From Hyalella azteca (Eukaryota; Arthropoda; Malacostraca; Amphipoda; Hyalellidae), in the NCBI RefSeq assembly GCF_000764305.2, contig NW_025942297.1, positions 19,057 to 83,056 of the forward strand: a stretch of DNA of 64,000 nt, written 5' to 3'. This document shows positions 32,855 to 45,148 of this stretch, piece by piece (position 1 is the stretch's first letter; each line of letters opens with the position of its first letter). The notes under the pieces are model-generated. The model made no database searches. It had not been told where the DNA came from and worked only from the letters and a program-made list of their open reading frames with translations. The position numbers and the translations under genes were made by a program.

Positions 32855-32978
32855 AATAGCTGCTAATATCAAGTCAATAATAGTTGCCAATATCAAGTCA
32901 GTAATAGCTGATAATATCAGTCTATAATAGCGGCTAATATCAGTCAATAATAGCTGCTAGTATCAGTCAATAACAGTT
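32855..32978. repeat. ~24-bp minisatellite, inverted partner of 31212-31498
   Basis: Units of AATATCAAGTCAATAATAGCTGCT, the reverse complement of the 31.2-kb array. Together they bracket the gypsy fragment like terminal inverted repeats. Confidence 0.85.
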
Positions 32979-35900
32979 GATAAGAAGAAAAACCGAAAGT
33001 CTGTTTTTTAACTGCCTTGGCGGCATAGCCTTTTCACGAATCGCTTTTTGGAGCACGATATATCATTGAATAACGGGTATCAGCGAAATCTGATTTCAAA
33101 ATCTAGTTTCGCGATTGTGGGCCAAGTGTTTTCTGGTTGAAATGTCGCATTTTCTAGAAGGATGTAACGTCTTGTTAATGTGTGATTTTAAAATTAACTT
33201 CCAAGTTGATATTCAAACCAGATTAATATCGTAGAAACACACTGGCTAACCCCTTTATTTTTTCCGATCCGTGATTACCTCTAGAACATAGACTAACACA
33301 CAGACTATGGCAACTATATATTTGAATTTTGTTATTAAAAACTAAGTTTTTATTATCATATAATACTTACACTTTCCATTTCACTTGATTGGATACACTT
33401 AACGAAGAAAAGTGATGCAAATTTTTAGATGTTCACTGACTTACTGAAAGTGATGCAAGTCCTTCAAACGTCAACTCTTGGGTATTATACTGAGACAGCA
33501 TCTACATTCGTTTGGTAGGTCTTCGCTTACTGTATACGCTGATTCAGCAGAGCCCCGAAACATGTACACTAATCTGTTTCCTAATTGGTCCATTAGTCTT
33601 ATTAGTATACACAAAGAATAATAAGCCAAGCTATACAGTGAAACAGCATTTAGTTCATAAAGATTACTTATATTAGTAGAAATTAGAGTGCATGTTGAGT
33701 GTCTTTTTGAAGCCTCCGCAATAAATATATAGTGGCTGCTTTAGCGCATTTTAACAGTATACCTGCCGTAAGCTGAATAACCACAATTTCGATTTTTTCA
33801 GTACTGCAATTGCAACGCACTGCAGAACTCAGAAATGATATTTTAATGCATCTTCAGAATCGTTAAATGGGTAGTTCAATGTAGTTCGAACAAATGAAAT
33901 TTTACTGAAAATAAAGATTTATTTATAGTTTGTAATAAAAAGGAAGTTTGTGATAACGATTTTTGTTATTATAGTTGGCAGCCCTAACAATAAAGAGATT
34001 AGGGACGATATAATTCTCAGATTTCATGGAATATCCTTCACTGACAGCGTAGTTGTAATAATACGTCACGATGAATGAACGGGCGGCAATATCCATGGGA
34101 AACTTAAGTAAATGTCTAACCGGGTTCGGGCAAACATTCTGCAACCAGGAGTTTCGGGTACAATCGGCAACTTGCAACTACACGTATCTTATAACTGTTA
34201 TTTAGATAACTAAATTTGAAGTTTAACTGGAATTATATCATGCTGAATAGTTCTGAAAATGGTTATCATGTGTGATCCGACGACCAATGTCAAATGGTCG
34301 AAGTCATTGCACGTATCTTGCAGAATACGCATCGCTAGAGCGAAAGTAATTTTAACGGAAATGTGACCCTGATTCTATGATTCTTGAGTTTGGTGCGATG
34401 TTCATAAACCAACATTGTTACTATATGAAATAACTATGACATTTGAAAAAAGTGACAAAACATAAGCAAAATATTGTAATTCAGCTTCTTAATATATTAT
34501 TTAAACTGGCTAAGAATGTCAAATCATCTATGCCTTGGGTATGCAAAAAGGTAAATACAGCAAATCGACGTACAATGTTCGCCTATACTGTAACAAATAA
34601 GATTCTGACTTAATTAAATCAATTAAGTAAGGGTGATTGTGTGAGTGTTTATGTAGGCAGTGTAAATGGCATCATAATTATGTAGAAAAAATATGAATAG
34701 AAGCCATTTCTTTGCAGCAAACTTGATTTCCTTGATTTGCAGCAAACTAAAGGAAGGAAATATTACCGGTTATTAATAGTGTATTAGACCATATAGAAGC
34801 ACTTGTAGTTTTAGGTTTATTATTTATACACTTGCACTTGACAAAAATGTATACTTTGTTTCCTAAGTTGTTACTTGTTATTATAGTTGTTATCGTGAAT
34901 CGATATGAATATTTACGCGTGTTCGTATCAATGAAATGGCAATAAATAAGTGCAAGACTGTATATAAGTTCCTTAAAATGCTCTCTATCTAAGCTAAGAA
35001 GAGAAGATGTTTGTTTGTGAGGAATTATTCTTAATGGATGTAAATAATAACTTGCGTAATTTTGAAAATCCCTTCAAGAGTATAATCTTAATTGAACAGA
35101 AAAGATAGAAATTACCTATCGAGTGTAAGCTAAAATGGGCCTACACGTGGGCTTCTTTGGTATTAATTCAATTGGAAATGGACGTGTTGGCCGACGTAGT
35201 CCATGATGGAAGACAGTGGGTGGATGTGGCTCAATCACTGGTGCCCAGGCTCTGCATGGTTAAGAGTATGAGAATAATGTACTTTCAATATTTCTGAGGT
35301 CAATATTCTTTCAGAAATTTCTAAGCAAAATAATTTGTAATCTTATACGAATCATGTTGAGATTTCGTCAATGTTTTGATGACATTGTTTGTTCCTAGTG
35401 TATAGTAAGTATTTATGTCGTATGCCAAATGAATCTCTATTGCTAGAAATATATAACTTAAATGTCTCTGTCCCATTTTACTGCGGCTGGCTGGCAAGTG
35501 GTAATTGCAAGTGAAACAAAAATATTCTTCTGTGATGCAACTTAGTGTTCTATTAACTTGACGATAATAAACTTTTATAGACATTATTGCATTATAATCA
35601 GCATAGATAAATTAAGACAAATAGCAATATTATTTAGTACCTGCCTAATATTCCAATGTTATTTATTTTACCAATATAATTTTTATTTCTACAATTTTCA
35701 ATAAAGAAGTATAATAAATTTAATCTACTTCTAAACATTCCATTAACGTATATATAACCTTAAAAAATAATTAATATTTAGTATTAAAAACTTGTGTAGG
35801 CCAAAACAGCCGCAACAATGTCATGTAGTTTGTTGTTCATACAGTAGGAAACTATTCTCTATGAGAAAATCCTACAATTCTTGGCATGAATTCACAGGTA

Positions 35901-36110
35901 CATTCTTAAAGGAAATATTGCAATAGGGACCTTGATTTCTACACGTTATGACAAGCAGTCATAATGACAAGTTATGACAATTAGCACTTATGAGCGTACT
36001 TATGCCAGTCCGAGATTAAGAAATAAAAAGTAAACTTACAAAGATAAACTAGATGGCTGGCTGAATTATCAATAGATTTTCAACGTCAGCCGGAAGCTGC
36101 TTGTTGGTAG
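32979..36110. other. AT-rich interval with no supported gene
   Basis: About 3.1 kb with only short chance frames on both strands, for instance minus 33923-34177 and 35321-35584. I see no repeats of note, no splice-bounded open blocks and no transposon signatures. Confidence 0.4.
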
Positions 36111-36583
36111 TGTCAGGCGACTTGTTGCCTACGTCACCACCCATGCTGTCAGTAGTATCCCTCACGTCACCTCCCGTGACGCCATTGTATAATAAGTCTC
36201 TGTATAAGCTCTTCAAGCTTTCCACCAGTCAGTCATGGACCAACACCTCTTGGCTGCAGTCCATAGCCGCCTAACCTTAGACACATCCACCACGTCTGTC
36301 GGCTCCGGCACCGCTTGTCCTTCTTGCGTTCGTGTCGTTATAACAATACCTTCTGAACTACCGTTATAATACCTCATCGTGCCTCATCCTGTGAACCTAA
36401 ACCTATATTTAATAATACTATATTATTGTGAATCGCTGATTCTCCTGCTATAGTATGGACAATAATAATATTATCTCTGAGGACCTCAGAGATAATATTA
36501 TAGTTTATCTAAATAAAACCTTAATCAACTAATGCCATAGAAAATACTTCGCTAACAATTGACCCACCGAACGAATCTGTACA
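36111..36583 (+). repeat. Candidate 5' LTR of a gypsy-like element
   Basis: The stretch begins TGTCAGGCGA and ends TGTACA, with a TATA-like GTATAATAAGTCTCTGTATAA at about 36187 and AAATAAAACC at about 36513. It is followed at once by ATTGGTGCCCGACTG, a good primer-binding-site-like sequence. No partner LTR is in the window, so the left border is a guess. It contains a 37-bp palindrome at 36465-36501. Confidence 0.45.
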
Positions 36584-36885
36584 ATTGGTGCCCGACTGAT
36601 AAATACTATAATTGCAGTGAACCCTAAATGGCAAAATAAACAAAGAAAGGCAGATTCAAGTGAAACGTTTCCCATCACGATATTGTGATAAGTGATTTCG
36701 CGTCAGTGAAAAAGAAATCTGTGAAGATGGTTCAATCAGCGGCACAAGCGCCTGCTGTTCCCGCATCAGCTATTACATCGACGATAATTGCTAGGCCTTG
36801 CAGTACCTGCAGCTCACTTCAGATATACGGGTTTTGTACGGAATTTTTTAATTCGCCACATAATAGGTTAAACAAAGATTTATAA
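36584..36885 (+). pseudogene. Start of a possible gag reading frame after the candidate LTR
   Basis: After the primer-binding-site-like sequence, the frame 36685-36885 runs through MVQSAAQAPAVPASAITST (internal ATG at 36727) and ends in AT-rich DNA. Ala/Pro/Ser-rich starts of this sort occur in arthropod gag genes, but no domain is visible. Confidence 0.3.
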
Positions 36886-39565
36886 TGAGAGAACCATCAA
36901 ACTTTATTAGAAGAGATTCAAGGTTGGATCTCCTTAATTGGGTCTTCATCCCCGGGAAGCGTTGAAGTTTTTGCAGGGCAATTAAACTCTCATCCAAGGA
37001 GTAAGTTATAAGTGCTACGACCAGATTCAAGAATTTAAGGTGAACTGGATATTGGTATCTTCAAATTTCAATCTTCAAAGAAATAGATTCAGGAAAGGGT
37101 CGGGATCGGCAACAGGGTCACCAGGAACGGCGAAGTTCATACTGTTGACGAAATTAAACAAGATTATTACACGTATAGGTATGACGTACACAAAGAGTGA
37201 AAAAGCGCAATGATGAAGGCAGTTTATATCATATAATTCAAATGAGAGCAATGGCACACACCTAAATCTATTCAGGATTCAGTGTGGAACCGTAGTTACA
37301 ACTGCTACGAATGAAACCCTGCTTAGGGAATGAAACCCTAACGAAAGAGGAGTGTAAAGTAGGAGGAAGGCTCACCAGAAAGGACAGGCAGGACAGTAGG
37401 AGGTTCAAATGCACGGGAAAAAGTTAGAGGAGGAATGAAACCCTAAACCTCCATCTACCTATACTAGACCCTAAGCAAATGACCAAAGTTAATTAATATC
37501 CACCTTGAACGTCCCAAATGGAGGTTATCCCCAAACGTAAATTATGGTGAGCCTAAGATAAATCCTACCTAGTAAATACACGAGTAATAAATAGTTACAT
37601 GAATCCTGCTAGAAACCACATTCACACAAAATTATAAGATAGAAGAATAACAGTCTCAGCAAGGATCAGGAGCCTGTGGACGCTGAAGATGCGTAGTCCA
37701 AAAGTCAGGTCGCAGGTAAGATTAGAGATGTTACTAGGTCGGCTGCCGGTACAAATCTAAACTAATTTAGAGGTGCGCTACCTGGTCACCTGCATGGCAA
37801 CAAGTGAAGGCAGCAATGCATCCGAAAGTGGTAACTTCTTACAGTTTATCAGCGTATCTTTATACATAATTTTATGCATAAAATTTTTTAGTAAAATCCA
37901 TGTTGGTTTTACTACTTGAGAGGTTAAAGATGACGTACAGCTACTACAGTCTCCTTGATGGATGCGTCATCAAAAATAAAAACAACAAGAAACTGTAAAA
38001 AGGCGATACTTCACGTCGCCAGGAGCAACGCTTCAACAACAGCTACAGCGGTGGCTACCGATTTGGAGTTCAGCACACGTTACAATAAACGTGAACGTGG
38101 AGGTTCAGCATAAGATGTTAACGACACCACGACTAATACAAGAGACGGCAAAAAAACACCAACTGTCAAGGCACGTCACTAGAGTCGCCAGACTAAAGTG
38201 GAGTAAACTAATTATGCAATAATAATAGATTTAATAATAATACTGTTTGTAAATCCACAGGACAAAATGCTTGCGACCCGCACATATGATGCGAGGCTCG
38301 GGAGGTCTAAAAACCATTCACGTATATTTATTGCAGCAAATGGCCAGCTATTTGTAATTGAACGCTCAAGAGACTTGAATCTATTTTGTTGTAAGGTGTT
38401 GTATTATAGCACGTAGAAATGTTGAAGTTCAAATACACTTGACGAGCGATCAAAGTCAGAAACTAACTGTTTTCAAGTCGGTTGGCCACATGTGTACCGT
38501 GGTGCAATGACCATGCAACAATGTTTCCTGCCGATGTAATTAAATTATCTACTGAGGAAGAACTGCAGACTTCTAAAGCAAAAAGGCATTGACTCATCGT
38601 AACGAGAGTCAAAACCTTAGTCTTGTGAGGTTATATTCAAAGTTAGACTAAAGAAATTCAGTCCTAACTCTGACGTCGTTCTCGATAATAAACTTGCTGC
38701 AGTAATTACTAGAGATGATAAATCTTGTCCAAGTTACATACTGCGGTCTCTCATTTGGGAAATATGTTCGCTCTTAACCCTATGCCGCCGTACGTCACTC
38801 TCCGGGAAAATAACTTTCAACTTAAATTATACGTCAAATATTGACTGTAACAACATGAGGACGTTTGTACGCAACAGAGAACATTTTAAAGTTGTCGTAG
38901 GTGGAGGCAACCATCAGTGCGAGTCATTTTGCGCTCACTAGAACCTTTCCTTTTTGGGAAGTAAATGTGTGACAATATTGCTCCGGTTACACGTGTCAGG
39001 CGGTAGGGGGTTAAGTAAAATAAAAGACAAGAGTCAGAGGCAATAAATTAAATAGTTTGACGGATACGGTAACAACGACACTGTACACGTACCAGTTATC
39101 TAGCTAATTGTCAATATTATTGATGTTGAAGGTTTCTAGACACGTGCTGTAATGTTTAAGTATTGAAAGCTAGCGTGGCTAAATACGTTGGAAAGCTAAC
39201 AACTAACCAACGCGCTAATATCAGAGCGACTAAAGTAAAGGCAGTGTCCAAATTTCGTCGATGAGACCGCATAAAAAGGTGAAACTTAAACAAAGTTGCC
39301 TAAAGAAATAAATGTCAATTTATCTGCGCTCGTTGTTGATTGAATGCAGTTTTCGTGAACAACTTGGATCGGTGCACACCTGTTGCTTGATTCAAAAGTG
39401 ATGTGTTGATTTTCGTAGAGAACAGAAAAATATGTTATATCTACCGTATAATTAAACGTCACTATATTAAACGTCAATAACGATCCTTGCTGCACGCCTC
39501 GCATTGCTGACGCTCACGTGCACGCAGGCGTCGAGCAGCAACGCACAGCAAGACATGTTAGTGCA
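36886..39565. other. Interval without recognisable genes
   Basis: No open block with plausible splice borders or known domains. GAATGAAACCCT recurs three times at 37310-37450. Base composition is mixed, with a GC-richer patch at 38760-38960 that shows no product. Confidence 0.35.
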
Positions 39566-39805
39566 CATGAGTGTACGTGCGACGTAGACATGACCTTCTT
39601 ACAGCGACGTAGACATGACCTTCTTACAGCGACGTAGACATGACCGTCTTACCGCGACGTAGACATGACCGTCTTACAGCGACGTAGACATGACCGTCTT
39701 ACAGCGACGTAGACATAACCGTCTTACAGCGACGTAGACATGACCGTCTTACAGCGACGTAGACATGACCGTCTTACAGTGACGTAGACACGATCGTCTT
39801 ACAAT
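39566..39805. repeat. 25-bp minisatellite
   Basis: Nine or so copies of GCGACGTAGACATGACCGTCTTACA with few changes; the first copies have CTTCTTACA. High homogeneity suggests recent expansion. Confidence 0.93.
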
Positions 39806-40975
39806 TTAAGTAGGAGAGGAACTTGACGACCGCCCTCGCTGAGAGCGAAGCCTTAAGAAACAGTGACAAAAACTTTGACTCGAGTGAACTCAAGGAGCCA
39901 CTCGGCCGATCTCTACTTGCACGCGACTATTGTAGACGCCGTTATTACGGCACCCAGTAACGTTATCATGACAGTTAAATGTTGTAGAATTTAAAGTTAT
40001 CATGTCGTAGACAGTTGTTGAAAATGTGCATTATTGCTTGAGATTTAAAAATTTAGGTAGTATGCTTTATTTTAACTTAGCAGGCTATTTCCATTAACGT
40101 TAAGTTTAAAGTTGAAACCTTATAGTTAATGACAATATTCATATAATAATTTAGCTTGAAATACAGTTGAGAATTTGGAGTCAGATCCATCAATTTTAAT
40201 TACTGTTAAATGTATGAATCGCGGCAGCCCTGTTACCACATTCAGACTAATCATTCCGAGATACAGAACAAAGAACCATCTGCTCGGCCACAACAACCAG
40301 AAAATACGACTGCGAGAAAACAACAGTCAGTCTCTAGCTACGGATGGTGATGACATCAGTGCCTCCAAGCATTCACCTTCAATATTTACTCTCTATTCAC
40401 TTGTCATCAAACATCTTTAGGCAATCCCTATGAAGAGATAGGAGATTCGATGGAGTGACCGGCGGCGGGATGGCGGAGGCCTGCGCGCGCTGTTACCTTC
40501 GGCGCTACTGTTTCGGACGTCTATACCTGGGTCTGCGGTGGAAGTCTGACGTGGCGACGATAATGTCGATAACAACACGGCGAAGATCCTATGGACGTCT
40601 GAGGTGGGTGGCAGGTGATTGTCGCGCATTACCTTGTTACCCTTAGAGTCCAATCAGGCATCAACTCCTCCACTTGCTCCTTAATAACCTCCATTTTGCC
40701 GGAGAAATTGAAGAATGACCCTACTCCAAATTCACAAGTGACTATTACCATTTTCATATTATTACCTAATTCGTACTGTTACATTATTTGTACTGTTACA
40801 TTATTCGTACTGTTACATTATTAGGGGCGCCAAATTAGGGAGCGCCACCGACAGGCTTGACACGTTATTCTCACCGACCGTCATTTTCACTATAGTTTCA
40901 TTCGTCCGTTAAATATAAATTATTAGAACTAAAACTTAATTTATCCCCACTCGCGATAGTTGTCGAAAACAGTTA
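39806..40975. other. Interval with a GC-rich patch of unknown nature
   Basis: The GC-rich block 40440-40625 is open on both strands (minus 40417-40653, plus 40455-40646) but neither product is recognisable. A TGTTACATTATT(C/T)GTAC repeat (17-18 bp, three units) lies at about 40767-40820. Confidence 0.35.
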
Positions 40976-40979
40976 AATG

Positions 40980-41468
40980 TCGTGAAACCCTCAATCAAGT
41001 CAGTTCCCTCAGTCAAGTCAGCTCCCTCAGTTAAGTTAGTTCCCTCTGTCAAGTCAGTTCCCTCAGCCAAGTCAGTTCCCTCAGTCAAGTCAGTTCCCTC
41101 GGTCAAGTCAGTTCCCTCAGTCAAGTCAGTTCCCTCAATCAGATCAGTTCTCTCAGTCAAGTCAGTTCCCTCAGTCAAGTCAGTTCCCTCAAGTCAAGTC
41201 AGTTCCGTCAGTCAAGTCAGTTCAATAAGTCAGGTAAATTTCTTCAGTCAAGTCAGTTCCCTAAGTCAACTCAGTTCCCTCAGTCAAGTGAGTTCCCTCA
41301 GTCAAGTGAGTTCCCTTCGTCAAGTCATTTCCCTTCGTCAAGTCATTTCCCTCAGTCGAGTCAGTTGCCTCAGTCAAGTCAGTTCCTTCAGTCAAGTCAG
41401 TTCCCTCAGTCAAGTCAGTTCCCTCAGTCAAGTCAGTTCCTTCAGTCAAGTCAGTTCCCTCAGTCAAG
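40980..41468. repeat. 18-bp minisatellite, array 1
   Basis: About 27 units of CAGTCAAGTCAGTTCCCT with variants. Since 18 is a multiple of three, long frames stay open on both strands (Ser/Val/Gln-rich forward, Thr/Asp/Leu/Glu/Gly reverse); they are artefacts. Confidence 0.96.
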
Positions 41469-41713
41469 TTGTAAGGGATTACAATAGGGTTCGTTACATT
41501 TGTCATTTCCGTTTTGATTCACCACCGATGACTTCGCAAATGAATGTTTACTTATTTGTCATTGATAAGTGATCCACCACAGAGGTTAGTACCTGAATTG
41601 TTTATCGTGTCAATCTTGCGTGTTTAAGGTAGTGATGATTTTTCTGGTGATATTGAATATTTATATTAGGATATTATTCACGTGTTGTATATTAATTCGT
41701 TAGCGTTAATTAA

Positions 41714-42791
41714 GGGGACCGGCTACCCTAAAATTTTCAATTTTGGCGTTTTCCGGTTTTTGTGCTCATCTTAAAGCTTACTTTTTGACGCATCCAACGG
41801 TAGCAGAATCATCCCACTACGTCGAAAAATGATTTCGTAACAGCCCCCCGAATGGAGGGAGTTTTTAGAGCCCTTCAGTAAAGCCTATGGGATTAATTAA
41901 AAGGCTGGACACACTAAAAAGGAACGTCTGACGTAAAGCGGCCAATCATGGCATTATCCGGTGCTCATAATCATCTTAAAGCTTACTTTCTGACGATTCC
42001 ATTGGTTGCAGAATCATCTTTCTACATCCATTATTACGTTCACCACGCCCCATGGAACGGGGGGTCGGTGGGGGGCGGCCTTAACAAATTCCTAAGGCAT
42101 TAATTACGGGGCGTGACTTGATATACTGCCAGATGCAGCCAGATCTTTCAGTGCCCATCATGACAGCGAGGTGAAAGGTGTGCAGCCACTCGCTCTATGC
42201 CTTCCTCACTTAGTTTTAAGGCTTGGTTGCGGTATGTTGGCTACGTTACGACTCTTTTACGTCATTTTACGTGCCGCCCGGCAGTTTTTCGGGCGTGGTG
42301 AAAACCTCCGATTGGTCTCACGGCAAACCTATCTCCTCCTACAGTTTTCAAGCTACAGCAATGAGACACATACCATTCGACTCGCAAAGACCATATCTAT
42401 CGATTTGAACATCACTTTTTTGAATTTCTATCTGGTTCGTTTTTTATATGGGGGAGAAGTGGGGGAGGGGGGAAAATGAGAAAAATGGGAAAAACGCGCA
42501 TAAAAAAACTATGGGGAAAATGAAAAAAAAAACATGTTTGAATCGACAGATATGGTCTTTACGAATAGAATGATACGTGTCTCGATGTTGTAGGATGATA
42601 TTTGTAGGAGGAGATAGATTTTCTAAAGTACCCCTTTTTAGCCATTTTCTATGAATTTAACGTTTTCTATCAATTTTTTCGAAAAATTCATTTGAGCAAA
42701 ATGTTATTTCTTACATTTTACGTATGTATGTGAAGTTTCATGATGATCGGATAATAACTGTAGAAGTTTTTCCGGAGGGTAGCCGGTCCCC
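41714..42791. mobile_element. TTAA-type non-autonomous DNA transposon, 1078 bp
   Basis: Begins GGGGACCGGCTACCCT and ends with its exact reverse complement. It is preceded by TTAA (41710-41713) and followed by TTGA (42792-42795), a TTAA target duplication with one change. No transposase frame is visible. The interior shares sequence near the right end (TTTCTATCAATTTTTTCGAAAAATT..., TATGTGAAGTTTCATGA) with the element at 50805-51381 in opposite orientation. TTAA targets with G-run ends suggest Kolobok, with piggyBac as the alternative. Confidence 0.8.
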
Positions 42792-43033
42792 TTGAGTTAA
42801 TTCAAGTCTTTGATTTGTATTTATTCTTGCTTTTCAGCGAGGCTACGAACCTAGGTTTCTTAAAGGTTGAAAGTGAAAGGCTAGATAGACACACGGTCTA
42901 TAGTTTTGTTTTCTTGGATTTATCGTTCATTTATTATCATAGTTCTTTCTTTATCAGTTTTTATTCATCCTTTATTTGCGATCATTGGCCAAGTGTTCGG
43001 GGTCAGAGAATGCTTATTTATTGATTAGTCCCC

Positions 43034-43734
43034 AAGAAAGTCAGTTCCCTCAGTCAAGTCAGTTCCCACAGTCAACTAAGTTCCCTCAGTCAAGTAAGTT
43101 CCCTCAGTTAAGTCAGTTCCCCCAGTCAGGTCAGTTCCCTCAATCAAGTAATTTCCCTTTCAGTCAAGTCAGTTCCCTCAGTCAAGTCAGTTCCTCAGTC
43201 AAGTCAGTTCCTCAGTCAAGTCAGTTACCTCAGTCAAGTCAGCTCCCTCAGTTAAGTCAGTTCCCTCAGCCAAGTCAGCTCCCTCAGGTAAGTCAGTTCC
43301 CTCAGTCAAGTCACTTCCCTCAGCCAAGTCATTTCCCTCAGTCAAGTCAGTTCCCTCAGTCAAGTCAGTTCCATCAGTCAAGTCTGTTCCCTCAGTCAAG
43401 TCAGTTCCCTCAGTCAGATCAGTTCTCTCAGTCAAGTCAGTTCCGTCAGTCAAGTCAGTTCCCTAAGTCAGGTAAATTTCATCAGTTAAGTCAGTTCCCT
43501 CAGTCAACTCAGTTCCCTCAGTCAAGTCGATTCCCTTCGTCAAGTCATTTCCCTTCGTCAAGTCATTTCCCTTCGTCAAGTCATTTCCCTCAGTCAAGTT
43601 AGTTCCTTCTGTCAAGTCAGTTCCCTCAGTCAAGTCAGTTCCCTCAGTCAAATCAGTTCCGTCAGTCAAGTCAGTTCCCTAAGTCAGGTAAGTTCCCTCA
43701 GTCAAGTCAGTTCCCTCAGTCAAGTCAGTTCCTT
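43034..43734. repeat. 18-bp minisatellite, array 2, running into the gap
   Basis: The same CAGTCAAGTCAGTTCCCT unit as at 40980-41468, here about 38 copies, running up to the run of N. It was probably continuous with or copied from array 1. Confidence 0.96.
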
Positions 43735-44060
43735 NNNNNNNNNNNNNNNNNNNNNNNNNNNNNNNNNNNNNNNNNNNNNNNNNNNNNNNNNNNNNNNNNN
43801 NNNNNNNNNNNNNNNNNNNNNNNNNNNNNNNNNNNNNNNNNNNNNNNNNNNNNNNNNNNNNNNNNNNNNNNNNNNNNNNNNNNNNNNNNNNNNNNNNNNN
43901 NNNNNNNNNNNNNNNNNNNNNNNNNNNNNNNNNNNNNNNNNNNNNNNNNNNNNNNNNNNNNNNNNNNNNNNNNNNNNNNNNNNNNNNNNNNNNNNNNNNN
44001 NNNNNNNNNNNNNNNNNNNNNNNNNNNNNNNNNNNNNNNNNNNNNNNNNNNNNNNNNNNN
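43735..44060. other. Assembly gap (326 N)
   Basis: Unknown bases between the 18-bp array and an unrelated 28-bp array. Gap length is probably a scaffolder estimate; the join across two different minisatellites deserves caution. Confidence 0.99.
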
Positions 44061-44275
44061 TGCGAGCTGTGAAACTGGGGGTGAAACGTGCGAGCTGTGA
44101 AACTGGAGGTGAAACGTGCGAGCTGTGAAACGGGGTGAAACATGCGAGCTGTGAAACTGGGGGTGAAACGTGCGAGCTGTTAAACTGGTGGTGAAACGTG
44201 CGAGCTGTGAAGCTGGGGGTGAAACGTGTGAGCTGTGAAACTGGGGGTGAAACGTGCGAGCTGTGAAACTCACGC
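44061..44275. repeat. 28-bp minisatellite
   Basis: About seven and a half copies of TGCGAGCTGTGAAACTGGGG plus GTGAAACG, starting directly at the gap edge, so its true length is unknown. Confidence 0.95.
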
Positions 44276-44279
44276 ACGT

Positions 44280-44690
44280 GCGAGCCTCACGTAAGTTCCA
44301 GTCTCGCATCGTGGATACAACATGCATGCCTCACGTAAGTTCCAGTCTCGTATCGTGGTTACAACACGCATACCTCACGTATGTTCCAATCTCGTATCTT
44401 GGATACAACACGCATACCTCATGTAAGTTCAAGTCTCGTATCGTGGATACAACACGCGTGCCTCATGTAAGTTCCAGTCTCGTATCGTGGATACAACACT
44501 CAAACCTCATGTAAGTTCCAGTCTCGTATCGTGGATACAACACGCATGCCTCATGTAAGTTCCAGTCTCGTATCGTGGATACTGCACGCGTACCTCACGT
44601 AGGTTCCAGTCTCGTATCGTGGATACAACACGCATGCCTTATGTAAGTTCCAGTCTCGTATCTTGGTTACAACACGCATGCCTCAGCTGC
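44280..44690. repeat. 44-bp minisatellite, array 1
   Basis: About nine copies of a 44-bp unit containing CACGTAAGTTCCAGTCTCGT and ATCGTGGATACAACACGCATGC. A second array of the same family lies at 56985-57450, and both share a related downstream flank. Confidence 0.94.
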
Positions 44691-44960
44691 TTGGGGATTC
44701 ATCCTCGTGGGTTCACGTCAGAAGATGATTTGCTTGACCAGTTTAGTCAGCATTGGCAATATCCACTCAATAAATAATCTAATTATAACTTGATACACGA
44801 GCGAGTGGATTACCGATGTCGGTGGCTGCGGTGGCTACGCCGGCATGCGCCGTTATCTGCTGCCCTGATAGCCGTTATCTGCGTCGCCCTCAGCTGCGCG
44901 GCTTGATCACAAACTTGCAAGATTCAGAGAAGTGTCTTCAGAGTGAGGTGTTGTTGGCGC
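44691..44960. repeat. Flank shared with the 57-kb copy
   Basis: Following the 44-bp array, TGATAGCCGTTATCTGCG and CGCCCTCAGCTGCGCGGCTT (about 44865-44910) recur at about 57620-57660, with GAGTGGAT(T/C)ACCGA-type and GGTTGCGGTGG-type matches just before. The array and flank were therefore copied together. Confidence 0.7.
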
Positions 44961-44967
44961 AGTGAAG

Positions 44968-45148
44968 TGTTCGCTCGTGTATCTTGGTGTGTGAAACTGG
45001 TGACTATATATAGCCGTTTTAAGTGTACCTAGCCTGTGTATCTTGGTGTGTGAAACTGGTGACTATATATAGCTGTATTAAGTGTACCTAACCTGTATAT
45101 CTTGGTACGTGAACCTGGTGACTATATATAGCCGTATTAAGTGTACGG
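44968..45148. repeat. ~58-bp triplication, each with a TATA-like core
   Basis: Three tandem units of the type CCTGTGTATCTTGGTGTGTG followed by AAACTGGTGACTATATATAGC and TTAAGTGTACC. Each holds CTATATATAG. Could be repeated promoter sequence of a retroelement LTR, or a plain tandem expansion. Confidence 0.8.

Noticed and set aside
40417..40653. GC-rich open frames on both strands as an exon
   Set aside because: Both strands are open, neither has convincing splice sites and neither product is recognisable.
40936..43669. Long Ser/Gln/Pro and Thr/Asp/Leu/Glu/Gly open frames over the 18-bp arrays
   Set aside because: Artefacts of an 18-bp repeat without stop codons.
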